This document shows positions 48,749 through 59,585 of a stretch of 64,000 bases of DNA, one piece after another. Every line of letters starts with the position of its first letter. Within the stretch, counting starts at the first letter, position 1. Origin of the DNA: Allorhizobium sonneratiae (GTDB lineage: Bacteria > Pseudomonadota > Alphaproteobacteria > Rhizobiales > Rhizobiaceae); NCBI RefSeq assembly GCF_023700755.1, contig NZ_JAMKOJ010000010.1, forward strand, positions 1 to 64,000, written 5' to 3'. Under the pieces are notes generated by a model, which was not told where the DNA came from, ran no database searches, and saw only the letters and a program-made list of their open reading frames with translations. The translations under genes and the position numbers were made by a program.

Positions 48749-49936
48749 TTACGACGTTGTGGGAATGGCCAGCACCGGCTGGAGAGGGGCACTGGAAAGT
48801 TTCTTGCGCACCAGCAGCATCAGACAGACAGCGATGGCGGAAACGCACATGACGGCAAAGCCCAGTCCGCCATAGCCGACCGTGGCGACAATGATGCCCC
48901 CAAGCGCCGGTCCCGTTGCCGATCCGGTCATCATCATGGCCGGTGTCGCGGCAACCGCGCGGCCACTGGGATCGATTTTCGCCATCAGTCCGAACAGGAA
49001 AGTGTGAGTGAAAATCACCAGCGAGACATAAAAGGCGGTGGGAACGGCATAAAAGGCAAAGCTGGTCGTATTGGTCAGGCTCATGGCAAAAGCGGCTTGC
49101 AGCAGCGGACCGGCAATGCCGACGGCAATCGGCGAGAGGTGCTTTTGCAAAATGGCGGCGAGTAAGCCCGGCAGAAGATTGATGAAGCCGAGAACGATCA
49201 GCACCGTCTGCACCCTGTCTGCGCCGAAACCGCGGATGTCGCCAATACGTTCGACAAAGGAGAAAATCATGGATTGATTGAGGGTCAGGCAGATGACGAT
49301 GCCAATCGTCAGCCATGCTGCACGCGGAAAGGGTGTGGCGGGCAGAGCGCTTGTTTTTTCTGCCTTTTTTTCAGCAATCTGCGGAAAGAGGAGGAGGGCG
49401 GACAGCGCGCCGACGCTCATGACAAGGGAAAAGGCTTCAAACATGGTCTGGCCGCCATGGGCGGTGATCATGCCGGGAAGCACGGCGAACATGACGATGG
49501 CCAGCACGCCGAGCGCGATATTGACGATACCGAAAAGACGATGCGGATTTTCCGTGCGGCCGATCGACCCGTGGGTGACAGACAGCGCCGAACCTGTGCC
49601 GAAGCCGGCAATGCCATGCAGGATCAGCAGGCCGGCGAAACTCTCAGGAGAAACGGCAAGTCTCGATGCCATGAAAAAGGCAAGCGCGGACAGAATGAAG
49701 CCGCCACAGGCGACGATGCGGCGCTGAAGCCTGTTGAAGCGGGGGGCCAGAAGGGCGCTTGCAACAATGACGCCGACAAGAAAGGTTGTGACGATCAGCC
49801 CGGCCTCAGGCGCGGCCAGACCGTAATATTGCATCAATGCACCAATCCAGAGCGGTAGTGCCGCCATATCGATCATGCCGGTCATATGGCAAAGACTAAG
49901 GCCGACATGACCTTTAAAACTGTTCAATCTCGTCAT
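48749..49936 (-). CDS. MFS transporter
   Basis: A 395-residue inner-membrane protein with about 12 transmembrane helices (for example MIDMAALPLWIGALMQYYGL, GLIVTTFLVGVIVASALLAP, VAGxxGPALGGIIVATVGYGGL-like end). The loop after helix 2 (APRFNRLQRR) carries the basic MFS pattern. ATG at 49936 has GGGAGG upstream; a longer frame to 50062 lacks a signal. It is the first gene of the oxygenase operon and probably imports its aromatic or apocarotenoid substrate or exports a product. It is divergent from LysR at 50303. Confidence 0.84.
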   Translation of the reverse strand: MTRLNSFKGHVGLSLCHMTGMIDMAALPLWIGALMQYYGLAAPEAGLIVTTFLVGVIVASALLAPRFNRLQRRIVACGGFILSALAFFMASRLAVSPESFAGLLILHGIAGFGTGSALSVTHGSIGRTENPHRLFGIVNIALGVLAIVMFAVLPGMITAHGGQTMFEAFSLVMSVGALSALLLFPQIAEKKAEKTSALPATPFPRAAWLTIGIVICLTLNQSMIFSFVERIGDIRGFGADRVQTVLIVLGFINLLPGLLAAILQKHLSPIAVGIAGPLLQAAFAMSLTNTTSFAFYAVPTAFYVSLVIFTHTFLFGLMAKIDPSGRAVAATPAMMMTGSATGPALGGIIVATVGYGGLGFAVMCVSAIAVCLMLLVRKKLSSAPLQPVLAIPTTS

Positions 49937-50302
49937 TTTCACCTCCCGTTGTGAAAACTGCTGGCCATTGTCAAAAATTCTGGAGAACCACCGGCATGTC
50001 ACGGACGCAAATGGCACCGTGACCGGCAGACGATATCGCCGGACGCTGATTGAAGGATGCAAAGGCCAGGCGACCGGTCAAAACCGGTATCCGTGCAAAA
50101 CCCGCAGCCTTATCTTCAAAATCCTCCAGCTGCAGCCTCTGCCCTGACGGTCATGAGCGGCAGGTCACGCCGGACCCCTTGGCTCCTCCTGAGGGTCTGC
50201 GTGACAAAAAGCAATTTACCGTTCATCAACCGAACGATAAAACAGATTGTATTTATGTGTTTCATTGATGAAATTAATAGTATGGAAAAAGGAGGAGATC
50301 TC
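49937..50302. promoter_or_regulatory. Divergent MFS/LysR control region
   Basis: A 366-bp gap without a gene. TTTCATTGATGAAA (about 50259-50272) is a near-perfect palindrome with a T-N11-A arrangement typical of LysR sites, just before the lysR Shine-Dalgarno. GTTCATCAACCGAAC lies about 40 bp upstream. Confidence 0.45.
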
Positions 50303-51259
50303 ATGCGTCTTGATCGTTTCGATCTCAATCTTCTTGTGGTGCTGGATGCCTTGCTGGAAGAGCGCAATGTGACGCGGGCGAGCGAGCGGCTGCATATCGG
50401 TCAGTCCGCCACCAGCGCGGCGCTGTCACGGCTGAGGGATTATTTCGGCGACAGTCTTCTGGTGCAGGTTGGCCGCCGTATGGAACTGACACCGCTTGCC
50501 CAGAGCCTGACCGGGCCGGTGCGCGATGCGCTGATGCGCGCCCGCACGGCGATCTCGATTCGGCCGATCTTCGAACCCGCCTCCGTCAGCCGCAGTTTTT
50601 CCGTCTGCGTTTCCGATTATCTGGTGGATGTTCTTCTGGCGGAAGTGGTGCGGCGCGTGGCGCGCGCGGCCCCCGGCATCCGGCTGGATCTGCGCAAGAC
50701 CCCGATCGACGTGCTGGAACGGTTTGAACGCGGCACGACTGATGTTCTGATCATGCCGCAACAATATGCCGACCGGCTTCAGCATCCCAAGATCAATATC
50801 TGGCAGGACGAGCATGTCTGCATGATGTGTGCAGATGCGGCGCGCAGCATGAGCGAATTGACGATGGATCACTATCTCGACAGGGGCCATATTTCCATCC
50901 GGCTCGGCGATGAGACAAGCCTCTCCTACGAGGAGTGGTTTCTGCCGCGCTATGGACGCCAGCGTCGGGTCGAAGGCACGATCGACCAGTTCAGCGCCGC
51001 CCCGCTTCTGGTGATGGGAACGGAGCGGATCGTCACCATGCATCGGCGCATGGCCGAAGAAATGGCCAAACGCTTTCCTGTCCGGCTGTTTCCAGCGCCT
51101 TTCGCCATCGAACCGCTCAAGGAATACATGGTCTGGCCGCGCTATCTCGACGAAGACCCGGCCCATCGCTGGCTGCGCGACATCATCCAGTCCGTGGCAA
51201 CGGAGTATCAGGGCGAAACCGCAACCCATGCAGAAGACAGCCCGGCCGGTTCAACCTGA
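50303..51259 (+). CDS. LysR family transcriptional regulator (NodD-like)
   Basis: A 318-residue regulator. The HTH is in LRFDRFDLNLLVVLDALLEE-type N terminus RLDRFDLNLLVVLDALLEE and NVTRASERLHIGQSATSAALSRL. The effector domain has the LTPLAQSLTGPVRDAL and FIRLGDETSLSYEEWF-like segments of the NodD/NahR branch, which often respond to aromatics or flavonoids. ATG at 50303 follows AAAGGAGGAG. It is divergent from the MFS/oxygenase operon and is its probable activator. Confidence 0.87.
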   Translation: MRLDRFDLNLLVVLDALLEERNVTRASERLHIGQSATSAALSRLRDYFGDSLLVQVGRRMELTPLAQSLTGPVRDALMRARTAISIRPIFEPASVSRSFSVCVSDYLVDVLLAEVVRRVARAAPGIRLDLRKTPIDVLERFERGTTDVLIMPQQYADRLQHPKINIWQDEHVCMMCADAARSMSELTMDHYLDRGHISIRLGDETSLSYEEWFLPRYGRQRRVEGTIDQFSAAPLLVMGTERIVTMHRRMAEEMAKRFPVRLFPAPFAIEPLKEYMVWPRYLDEDPAHRWLRDIIQSVATEYQGETATHAEDSPAGST

Positions 51260-51274
51260 GCCGGACTGGCTGTC

Positions 51275-52231
51275 TCAGTCTGCGGTAAAGACATGAACCT
51301 CATCGTGGCTGGCGACGAAAAGCCTGCCATCGGCAAGCACCCAACCGCGGAACATGCCTGCCGTATTGTAGGGAGCGGCAATCGTGCCGTCAGCGGCAAC
51401 GGCCACCAGTCCGGCGCCGATCCGGTGCGGAGCAAGATCGGTGAACACCACGTGATCGGATGCCTGTTTGAGATTTTCACCGAGATAGGCCATGCGGGCA
51501 GCAATCTCATGACCAACGGCATGGCGGATGAAAAATTCACCCTTGCCGGTGCCTGAAACGGCAACGACCCCATCACGGGCATAGGTACCGGCGCCGATGA
51601 CGGCGGTGTCACCGATGCGCCCTTTGGGCTTGTTGTTGAAGCCTCCGGTCGAGGTGGCGGCGGCGAGATGGCCGTGGATGTCCAGCGCCACGGCCCCGAC
51701 TGTGCCGTGTTTTTCGGCCTCGCTCGCCTTTGCCGAGGTTCCAGCTCGTTCATGGTCTTTCATGGCGATGAGGGCAGCCTTGCGCCGCTCTGTAGTGAAA
51801 TAGTCCTGTTCGACCATGGCAAGGCCCTTGCGCCTGGCAAAATCATCGGCGGCAGCGCCGCCGAGCATCACGGTCTCACCGCTTTCCATCAGGGCACGGG
51901 CCGCACTCACCGGATTGCGGATATGGCGAACAAGTGCCACAGCACCGGCTTCGCCGGTGGACCCATCCATGATCGAGGCATCGAGTTCATGCTCGCCATC
52001 TGTATTCAGTGCGGCGCCATGGCCGGCGTTGAAATGGGGCGAATCCTCCATCACCCGCACGGCGGCTTCGACCGCATCGAGCGCTGACGCACCCTGCCGC
52101 AGCAAAGACCATCCGGCCTGGAGCGCGCGTTTCAGATCCTCGCGGGCTGCCTGCCATTCGGCCTCGCTCAGATCCTCCTTGTTCATCACGCCGCAACCGC
52201 CATGAATGGCCAGTGCTATCGTTCCGCTCAT
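51275..52231 (-). CDS. iaaA: Isoaspartyl peptidase / L-asparaginase (plant-type Ntn hydrolase)
   Basis: A 318-residue Ntn-hydrolase precursor. Autocleavage would occur before Thr177 in KHGTVGAVALD, giving alpha and beta chains; E. coli IaaA uses Thr179 in the same motif. The N terminus LAIHGGCGVM and the AGHGAALN, GRIGDTAVIGAGTYA and STGxG-like VSGTGKGEFF segments are family-typical. It cleaves isoaspartyl dipeptides and asparagine. In E. coli iaaA is joined to gsiABCD; here it ends the gsi operon, after an M55 peptidase. Confidence 0.9.
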   Translation of the reverse strand: MSGTIALAIHGGCGVMNKEDLSEAEWQAAREDLKRALQAGWSLLRQGASALDAVEAAVRVMEDSPHFNAGHGAALNTDGEHELDASIMDGSTGEAGAVALVRHIRNPVSAARALMESGETVMLGGAAADDFARRKGLAMVEQDYFTTERRKAALIAMKDHERAGTSAKASEAEKHGTVGAVALDIHGHLAAATSTGGFNNKPKGRIGDTAVIGAGTYARDGVVAVSGTGKGEFFIRHAVGHEIAARMAYLGENLKQASDHVVFTDLAPHRIGAGLVAVAADGTIAAPYNTAGMFRGWVLADGRLFVASHDEVHVFTAD

Positions 52232-52244
52232 CGGTCTCTCCCGG

Positions 52245-53063
52245 TTATCGCAGCATGGTCGACATGGCCGACAGGCAATTGATCATCCTGACGGCGGCTT
52301 CCACCGTTGGCGTATCGAAGCTCAGCGTGTTGCCGCCGGTGCGTGTCATTGTCGGCCATTGGCAGAAGAGGTCGGCGAGCCGGGTGGATTGCGCCTCGAT
52401 GGAAACGGAGATTGGCCCCTGAAGTATGAAAGGCCGACAGGCATGGCGATGTTTCAATGCCTTTTCCGCAGCCCTGCGGATGGCTTTGCATGCCTCTTCC
52501 GGCGACAGGCTGTTGCCGCAGATCGCCCCGCCTGCCGTCTTGGTCTCGACAAAGACGGTATCGGGAAAGAAGGCATGGTTTTCACCGGCGAAAATATCAT
52601 CGCCGCTCGCCATCAGCACCGGCACACCGTATTCTCCGGCCAGCGCCCCGTAGATACCGGCCTCGCCAAGCTCCAGATCGTTCATAAAAATCCGCGAAAA
52701 GGCAAAGCTGTTGATGGTGTGGGCCAGAATGCCATAGCCTTGGCCGCGCGAGTGATAGCCGATCAGGAAGACGCCATCGACGCCATGCTCAACACCCGAC
52801 ATCATGCCGAGATAGCGCGGCTTGCCCTGAATGACGCGGGCGCGCGGATCAAGCCGGTCCGGCGGCATGTTGCGGAAGGAACCGTGGGAATCGTTGACGT
52901 AAACCTCCTCCGCGCCGCCATCGAAGGCTCCGGCAATCGCCGCATTGGCCTCTTCGGTCATCAGCAGGCGGGCGCGTTCATATTCGCCATTGCCGGGACG
53001 GGTCTGTTCGGGGTGATAGACGCCCGCTACCCCCTCAATATCCACCGAGATCAGGATTTTCAT
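52245..53063 (-). CDS. dppA: M55 family D-aminopeptidase (DppA-like)
   Basis: About 272 residues of the zinc D-aminopeptidase family M55. The residues used by Bacillus DppA fall at the same places here: Asp8 and Glu10 in ISVDIEG, His60 in VNDSHGS, His104 in IGYHSRG, the catalytic His115 in LAHTINS, and a Glu near 131-134. ATG at 53063 is preferred over 53078. It cleaves D-Ala-D-Ala-type peptides in the cytoplasm. Between gsiD and iaaA it suggests that the importer also brings in D-amino-acid or cell-wall peptides. Confidence 0.88.
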   Translation of the reverse strand: MKILISVDIEGVAGVYHPEQTRPGNGEYERARLLMTEEANAAIAGAFDGGAEEVYVNDSHGSFRNMPPDRLDPRARVIQGKPRYLGMMSGVEHGVDGVFLIGYHSRGQGYGILAHTINSFAFSRIFMNDLELGEAGIYGALAGEYGVPVLMASGDDIFAGENHAFFPDTVFVETKTAGGAICGNSLSPEEACKAIRRAAEKALKHRHACRPFILQGPISVSIEAQSTRLADLFCQWPTMTRTGGNTLSFDTPTVEAAVRMINCLSAMSTMLR

Positions 53064-53087
53064 GCATGTGCTCCGCAAACATAAAAC

Positions 53088-53984
53088 TCAGCGCCGGTCG
53101 ATCTTCGGATCGATGGCGTCGCGCAGGCCGTCACCCAAAAGGTTGAAGGCGAGCACGGTGACGAAAATGGCAAGGCTGGGGAAGAGCGCCACATGCGGCG
53201 CGTTCATCATGTCGGCGCGGGCATCGTTGAGCATTGCCCCCCATTCCGGCGTCGGCGGCTGTGCGCCAAGACCGAGAAAGGACAGGCTCGCTGCCGTGAT
53301 GATCGAGGTGCCGAGCCGCATGGTGAAATAGACGATGATCGAGGAAAAGGTTCCCGGCAGGATGTGGCGGGTGATGATGACAAAATCGGACGCGCCGACG
53401 CTTTTCACCGCCTCGATATAGGTCATGCGTTTCAGCATCAGCGTGCTGCCGCGCACCAGCCGGGCAAAGGCGGGCACGGAAAACACGGCAACGGCGGCCA
53501 CGACATTGACGAGCGAACTGCCGAGAATGGCGACGATGCCAAGGGCAAGCAAAATGCCGGGAAAGGCAAAGAGCACATCGCAGATGCGCATGACGATGCG
53601 GTCCCACCAGCCTTCGTAATACCCGGCCAGCAGGCCGAGAAAGGTGCCGACAAGCCCGCCCACCGTCACCGACAGGATGCCGGTGGCCAGCGAGATTTGC
53701 GCGCCCATCAGGATGCGGCTGAAAATATCACGGCCGAGCGGATCGACGCCGAACCAGTGCGCCATGGAGGGCCCGGCATTGATCTGGTCGTAATCGAAAT
53801 AGTTTTCCGCATCATACGGCACGATCCACGGGGCGAGCACGGCCAGCACCACGAGGAGGAGAATGAAGGCCAGCGCCGCCATGGCCACCGGCTGGCGCTT
53901 GAACTTGCGCCAGAATTCGCCAAAGGGGGTGCGAACGGCGGGTGAGACGACAGATGCAGCAGGGGAAACGGGAAGAGTGCTCAT
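53088..53984 (-). CDS. gsiD: Glutathione/peptide ABC transporter permease GsiD
   Basis: A 298-residue DppC/OppC-type permease. A short N-terminal cytoplasmic tail is followed by an OppC N-terminal helix ([20 protein letters not shown]) and five further helices. The ATPase-contact loop is [24 protein letters not shown] and the C-terminal end is [20 protein letters not shown]. It starts 8 bp after gsiC and pairs with it as the channel of the importer. Confidence 0.87.
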   Translation of the reverse strand: MSTLPVSPAASVVSPAVRTPFGEFWRKFKRQPVAMAALAFILLLVVLAVLAPWIVPYDAENYFDYDQINAGPSMAHWFGVDPLGRDIFSRILMGAQISLATGILSVTVGGLVGTFLGLLAGYYEGWWDRIVMRICDVLFAFPGILLALGIVAILGSSLVNVVAAVAVFSVPAFARLVRGSTLMLKRMTYIEAVKSVGASDFVIITRHILPGTFSSIIVYFTMRLGTSIITAASLSFLGLGAQPPTPEWGAMLNDARADMMNAPHVALFPSLAIFVTVLAFNLLGDGLRDAIDPKIDRR

Positions 53985-53991
53985 GACCGCC

Positions 53992-54912
53992 TCACGAATA
54001 ACGGATGGTCGGGTTGATGATGCCGTAAAGCAGATCGACCAGCAGATTGATCAGGATGAATTCCAGCGAGAACATCAGCACCAGCGCCTGAATCACCGGA
54101 TAATCGCGCGAGGTGACCGCATCGACCAGAAGACGCCCGACACCCGGCCAGTTGAACACCGCCTCGACGACAATGGAGCCGCCGAGCAGAAAGCCGAATT
54201 GCAGGCCCATCATGGTGACGATCGGGATGGCGGCATTGCGCAGGCAGTGCTTGGCAATGACGATGCGCTCGTTCAGCCCCTTGGCGCGGGCGGTGCGGAC
54301 ATAATCCTCCTGAATGACATCGACAAAGGCGGCACGGGTGAAGCGCGCCATGATCGAGGCAACAGCCGCGCCCAGCGTGATCGAGGGGAGAATGTAATGG
54401 CGCCAGCTATCGGCGCCCACGGTTGGCAGCCAGCCAAGCTCGACGGAAAACACCTGCATCAGCATCATCCCCAGTGCGAAAGCCGGGAAGGAAATGCCGG
54501 AGACGGCAAGCGTCATACCAAGCCTGTCCGGCCAACGGTTGCGCCAGACGGCGGAGACGATGCCGATGCCCATGCCGAAAATCACCGACCAGACCATGCT
54601 GGTCACGGTCAGGAGAAAGGTCGGCATGAAGCGTTCGCCGATTTCTTCCGCCACCGGCCTGTGGCTGACGATGGACGTGCCCAGATCGCCATGCAGCATC
54701 CGGCCGAAATAATGGATGAACTGTTCCGGCAGGGGCTTGTCCAGCCCCAGAGCGCTGCGCACCAGCGCCACCGTCTGCTCATCGGCATCCTGACCCGCAG
54801 CCATGCGCGCCGGATCGCCGGGCAGCATATGCACGAACAGGAACACCAGAACAGCGACGATCAAAAGCGTCGGTATCAGCCCGAAAAGGCGCTTCAGGAA
54901 ATAATGAAACAT
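53992..54912 (-). CDS. gsiC: Glutathione/peptide ABC transporter permease GsiC
   Basis: A 306-residue DppB-type permease with six helices. The N-terminal [46 protein letters not shown] and [20 protein letters not shown] are strikingly similar to E. coli GsiC as I remember it. Start ATG at 54912 matches the E. coli start; 54930 would add six residues. The loop [27 protein letters not shown] contacts the ATPase. Confidence 0.9.
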   Translation of the reverse strand: MFHYFLKRLFGLIPTLLIVAVLVFLFVHMLPGDPARMAAGQDADEQTVALVRSALGLDKPLPEQFIHYFGRMLHGDLGTSIVSHRPVAEEIGERFMPTFLLTVTSMVWSVIFGMGIGIVSAVWRNRWPDRLGMTLAVSGISFPAFALGMMLMQVFSVELGWLPTVGADSWRHYILPSITLGAAVASIMARFTRAAFVDVIQEDYVRTARAKGLNERIVIAKHCLRNAAIPIVTMMGLQFGFLLGGSIVVEAVFNWPGVGRLLVDAVTSRDYPVIQALVLMFSLEFILINLLVDLLYGIINPTIRYS

Positions 54913-54943
54913 GAAACCCAGGCAGTCCATAAGGGTTGAGAGA

Positions 54944-54968
54944 GGCTCCGGCGGCTATCGCCGGAGCC
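54944..54968 (-). promoter_or_regulatory. Stem-loop between gsiB and gsiC
   Basis: GGCTCCGGCG (54944-54953), loop GCTAT, CGCCGGAGCC (54959-54968), a perfect 10-bp stem 14 bp after the gsiB stop. Like 7028-7075 it follows a binding-protein gene and probably limits read-through into the permeases or stabilises the upstream message. Confidence 0.7.
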
Positions 54969-54981
54969 ATGGAGCGTGGTG

Positions 54982-56529
54982 TTACTTCGAAACGGCAATC
55001 GTGCTTGCGTCGATATTGCCGTCCGGCATGACATAGACCCCCGACAGGCGCTTGGCCGAGGCGGAGATGTTTTCTTCCGTGACGAGCGGTGCCCAGGGCA
55101 GATCCTTCATGATCTGTTCCTGCGCTTCGGCGTAAAGCGTCTTCTTCTCGTCATCCTTGGTGGTTCTCATTGCCTTGGTGATCAACTCGTCCACCTTGGG
55201 ATTGCTGTAATAGGCGGTGTTGTTGAGCTTCGGCGGCCAGGCTTCGGTGGCCAGAAGCGGGCGCAGCGCCCAGTCGGCTTCGCCGGTCGAAGACGACCAG
55301 CCCGCATAATACATGCGCACCCTTGCCGTCTTCGGATCGGGGGCGGACTGGACCCATTCGGTGCGCTGGCCGGGTTCCAGCGCCTGCAGCGTCACCTTGA
55401 TGCCAACCTGTGCCAGCTGCTGTTGCAGGAACTGGATGGTCTTCTGCGCCGTGGTGGTGGTGTAGGCGCTCCACAGGGTGGACTCAAAGCCGTTCGGATA
55501 ACCGGCTTCCTTCAATAGTTCCTTCGCCTTGGCTGGATTATACGGCCAGACCGGCATCTTGTGGGCATAGAGCACGCCTTCCGGCACAATGCCCTCGGCA
55601 GGTTTGGCAAAACCGCTGAAGGCCACTTTCGCCAGTGCGTCCTTGTTGATGGCGTAGTTGATCGCTTCGCGCACGCGCAGATCGTTGAACGGCTTTTGCA
55701 GCATGTTGAAGCTGACATAGCGCTCGATGATCGAAGGCGAAATGGTCACGGTGAGCTTGGTGTTCTGCTTCAGCGCATTGACCTGCTCATAAGGCAGCGG
55801 ATAGGCGAAATCGGCTTCGCCGGTTTGCAGCATGGCCGCGCGGGTATTGTTGTCCGGCACGGGCTTCCAGATGATTTCATCGACCTTTGGATAGCCCTTC
55901 TTCCAGTAACCGTCGAATTTCTTCGCCTTGACGTAATCGGTCGGCTTCCAGTCTTCAAAGACGAAGGGGCCGGTTCCGACCGGATGGAAACCGATATCCT
56001 TGCCCCATTTGGCAAGAGCTGCAGGCGAGATCATCGCGGCGGAAGCATGCGCCAGCGAATTGATGAAGGGGCCGAAGGGCGCTTTCAGCGTGATGCGCAC
56101 TTCATAAGGTGAAACGGCCTCGACCTTGTCGATCTGGTTGAACTGGTTGAAGCGGGCGAGCTTGTTGGCCGGATCGCGCACGCGGTCGAGATTGACCTTG
56201 ACCGCTTCGGCGTTGAAATCCGTGCCGTCCTGGAATTTCACGCCCTCGCGCAGCTTGATCGTATAGACAAGGCCGTCATCGGAGACGGTGTAGCCCGTTG
56301 CCAGCACCGGCTGCACCTTCAGATCCTTGTCGAAACCGAACAGGCCTTCATAGAAGGATTTGGTCACGGCGGTGGTCAGCGTCGTGTTGGTGTTATAAGG
56401 ATCGAGCGTTTCCGGCTGGCTGCTGAGCGCCAGCACGACGCTGGTTTCGGCAAAAGCCTCACCGGCCAGCAGCGACAGGGCGGCAACGCCTGCGGCAAAG
56501 GCCAGTTGGCGGGTCAATCTCATTGTCAT
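54982..56529 (-). CDS. gsiB: Glutathione/peptide-binding protein GsiB (SBP family 5)
   Basis: A 515-residue periplasmic binding protein with a Sec signal peptide (cleavage after AFA, about residue 27). Segments such as TLDPYNTNTTLTTAVTKSFYEGLFG, VYTIKLREGVKFQDGTDFNA and STGEADWALRPLLA agree well with E. coli GsiB. ATG at 56529 follows AAGGGG. It delivers glutathione or other small peptides to GsiCD. Confidence 0.88.
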   Translation of the reverse strand: MTMRLTRQLAFAAGVAALSLLAGEAFAETSVVLALSSQPETLDPYNTNTTLTTAVTKSFYEGLFGFDKDLKVQPVLATGYTVSDDGLVYTIKLREGVKFQDGTDFNAEAVKVNLDRVRDPANKLARFNQFNQIDKVEAVSPYEVRITLKAPFGPFINSLAHASAAMISPAALAKWGKDIGFHPVGTGPFVFEDWKPTDYVKAKKFDGYWKKGYPKVDEIIWKPVPDNNTRAAMLQTGEADFAYPLPYEQVNALKQNTKLTVTISPSIIERYVSFNMLQKPFNDLRVREAINYAINKDALAKVAFSGFAKPAEGIVPEGVLYAHKMPVWPYNPAKAKELLKEAGYPNGFESTLWSAYTTTTAQKTIQFLQQQLAQVGIKVTLQALEPGQRTEWVQSAPDPKTARVRMYYAGWSSSTGEADWALRPLLATEAWPPKLNNTAYYSNPKVDELITKAMRTTKDDEKKTLYAEAQEQIMKDLPWAPLVTEENISASAKRLSGVYVMPDGNIDASTIAVSK

Positions 56530-56558
56530 TCGGGTTCCCCTTTGGTTTCAGTGAGAGA

Positions 56559-58445
<1,887 letters not shown>

Positions 58446-58463
58446 CGGAGAAAGGCTCGACGG

Positions 58464-59402
58464 TCAGGAGGGATCGGAAGAGGGGGCGGTCTGTGTCGCG
58501 TCCCTACGGGGGGAGGCAGCATGCCCGCCATGCAGATAGGGCAACACCGTTTCGGCCAGTTCGGATGCGGCCTGCATCGAGCGGCCGGAAGCCTGGGCAA
58601 CGGCCACCGTCAACGCCTCGATCAGCGTGACGATGCTTGCTTCACAGGTGGCGAAATAAGCGCTTTCCACATGGGCAAAGAGCGCCATGTCGGCTTCGGC
58701 CATCAACGGCGAGCTGGCATTGTCGGTCAGCGCCAGCACGCTTGCCCCGGCGAGCCGCATCCGCCGGGCAAGCCTGATGCTTTCAGCCATATAGCGGGGA
58801 AAGGTGATGGCGATCACCAGATCGCCCGGCCTGACGGCGTGCATGGAGCGGGCCGCATAGGAGGCACCTTCGATACTGGATAAAAGCCGCACATCCTCGC
58901 AGAACAGATTGAGTCGCCGCTCCAGAAGCCCGCCATGCCAGGCGCTGGCGCCATAGCCGAGAATATGAATGCGCGGGGCGGTGAGAATCCGGCTGACCGC
59001 CGCCTCGATTTCCGCAGGATTATGGCTGGCGCGGGTTTTTTCCGCATTTGCCGCAACCGAAAGCAGGGTTTCGGCAAAGACCTCATCGGCGCGCAGGGTT
59101 TCAAGCGGCCGCGATTTCAGCTTTTCCACCGGCGCAAGCGTCGCCTCATAGCCCAGGACCAGATCGGCGCGAAACTGCGCATAGCCGTCAAAACCCAGCG
59201 CCCGGGCAAAGCGGTTGATCGTCGGCACGGAAACACCGAGGATTTCGGCAAGTTCCTCCACCCGCATCGCCGCCACCTTGAGCGGGTGATCCAGCACGTA
59301 ATCGGCCACCTGCCGATGGGCAGGCGAGAGGCTGGAATGGGCAATGCGCTGCGCCAGCGTCAAAGGATCCTGATCTTGTGCCCTGTCTTTGATCTTGTCC
59401 AC
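58464..59402 (-). CDS. RpiR/MurR family transcriptional regulator
   Basis: A 312-residue regulator. The N-terminal HTH_6 domain (about 20-90) has VEELAEILGVSVPTINRFARALGFDGYAQF, and a C-terminal SIS domain (about 130-280) has HILGYGASAWHGGLLERRL and VIAITFPRYMAESIRLARRM. SIS domains bind phosphosugars, amino sugars or related compounds. The start is GTG at 59402, preceded by AAGGGAA. It is the first gene of the gsi direction, 18 bp before gsiA, so it probably controls importer expression in response to a cell-wall-type sugar or other signal. Confidence 0.87.
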   Translation of the reverse strand: MDKIKDRAQDQDPLTLAQRIAHSSLSPAHRQVADYVLDHPLKVAAMRVEELAEILGVSVPTINRFARALGFDGYAQFRADLVLGYEATLAPVEKLKSRPLETLRADEVFAETLLSVAANAEKTRASHNPAEIEAAVSRILTAPRIHILGYGASAWHGGLLERRLNLFCEDVRLLSSIEGASYAARSMHAVRPGDLVIAITFPRYMAESIRLARRMRLAGASVLALTDNASSPLMAEADMALFAHVESAYFATCEASIVTLIEALTVAVAQASGRSMQAASELAETVLPYLHGGHAASPRRDATQTAPSSDPS

Positions 59403-59585
59403 GCCTGTTCCCTTGTTATTACGGTGCGTGAAATTTTTTTATCATGCACACACGAGAGCAAATATTTTACGATCAATCAAGAGGCTTTTTCTCGTTCCGC
59501 ACGCTTTTACCAGTCTGACGTGTCTATGCCCCTTGCCCTTGCTGCGCGACAATCTATGTCAGTCAGAATGGTGAAGGGGGGATGC

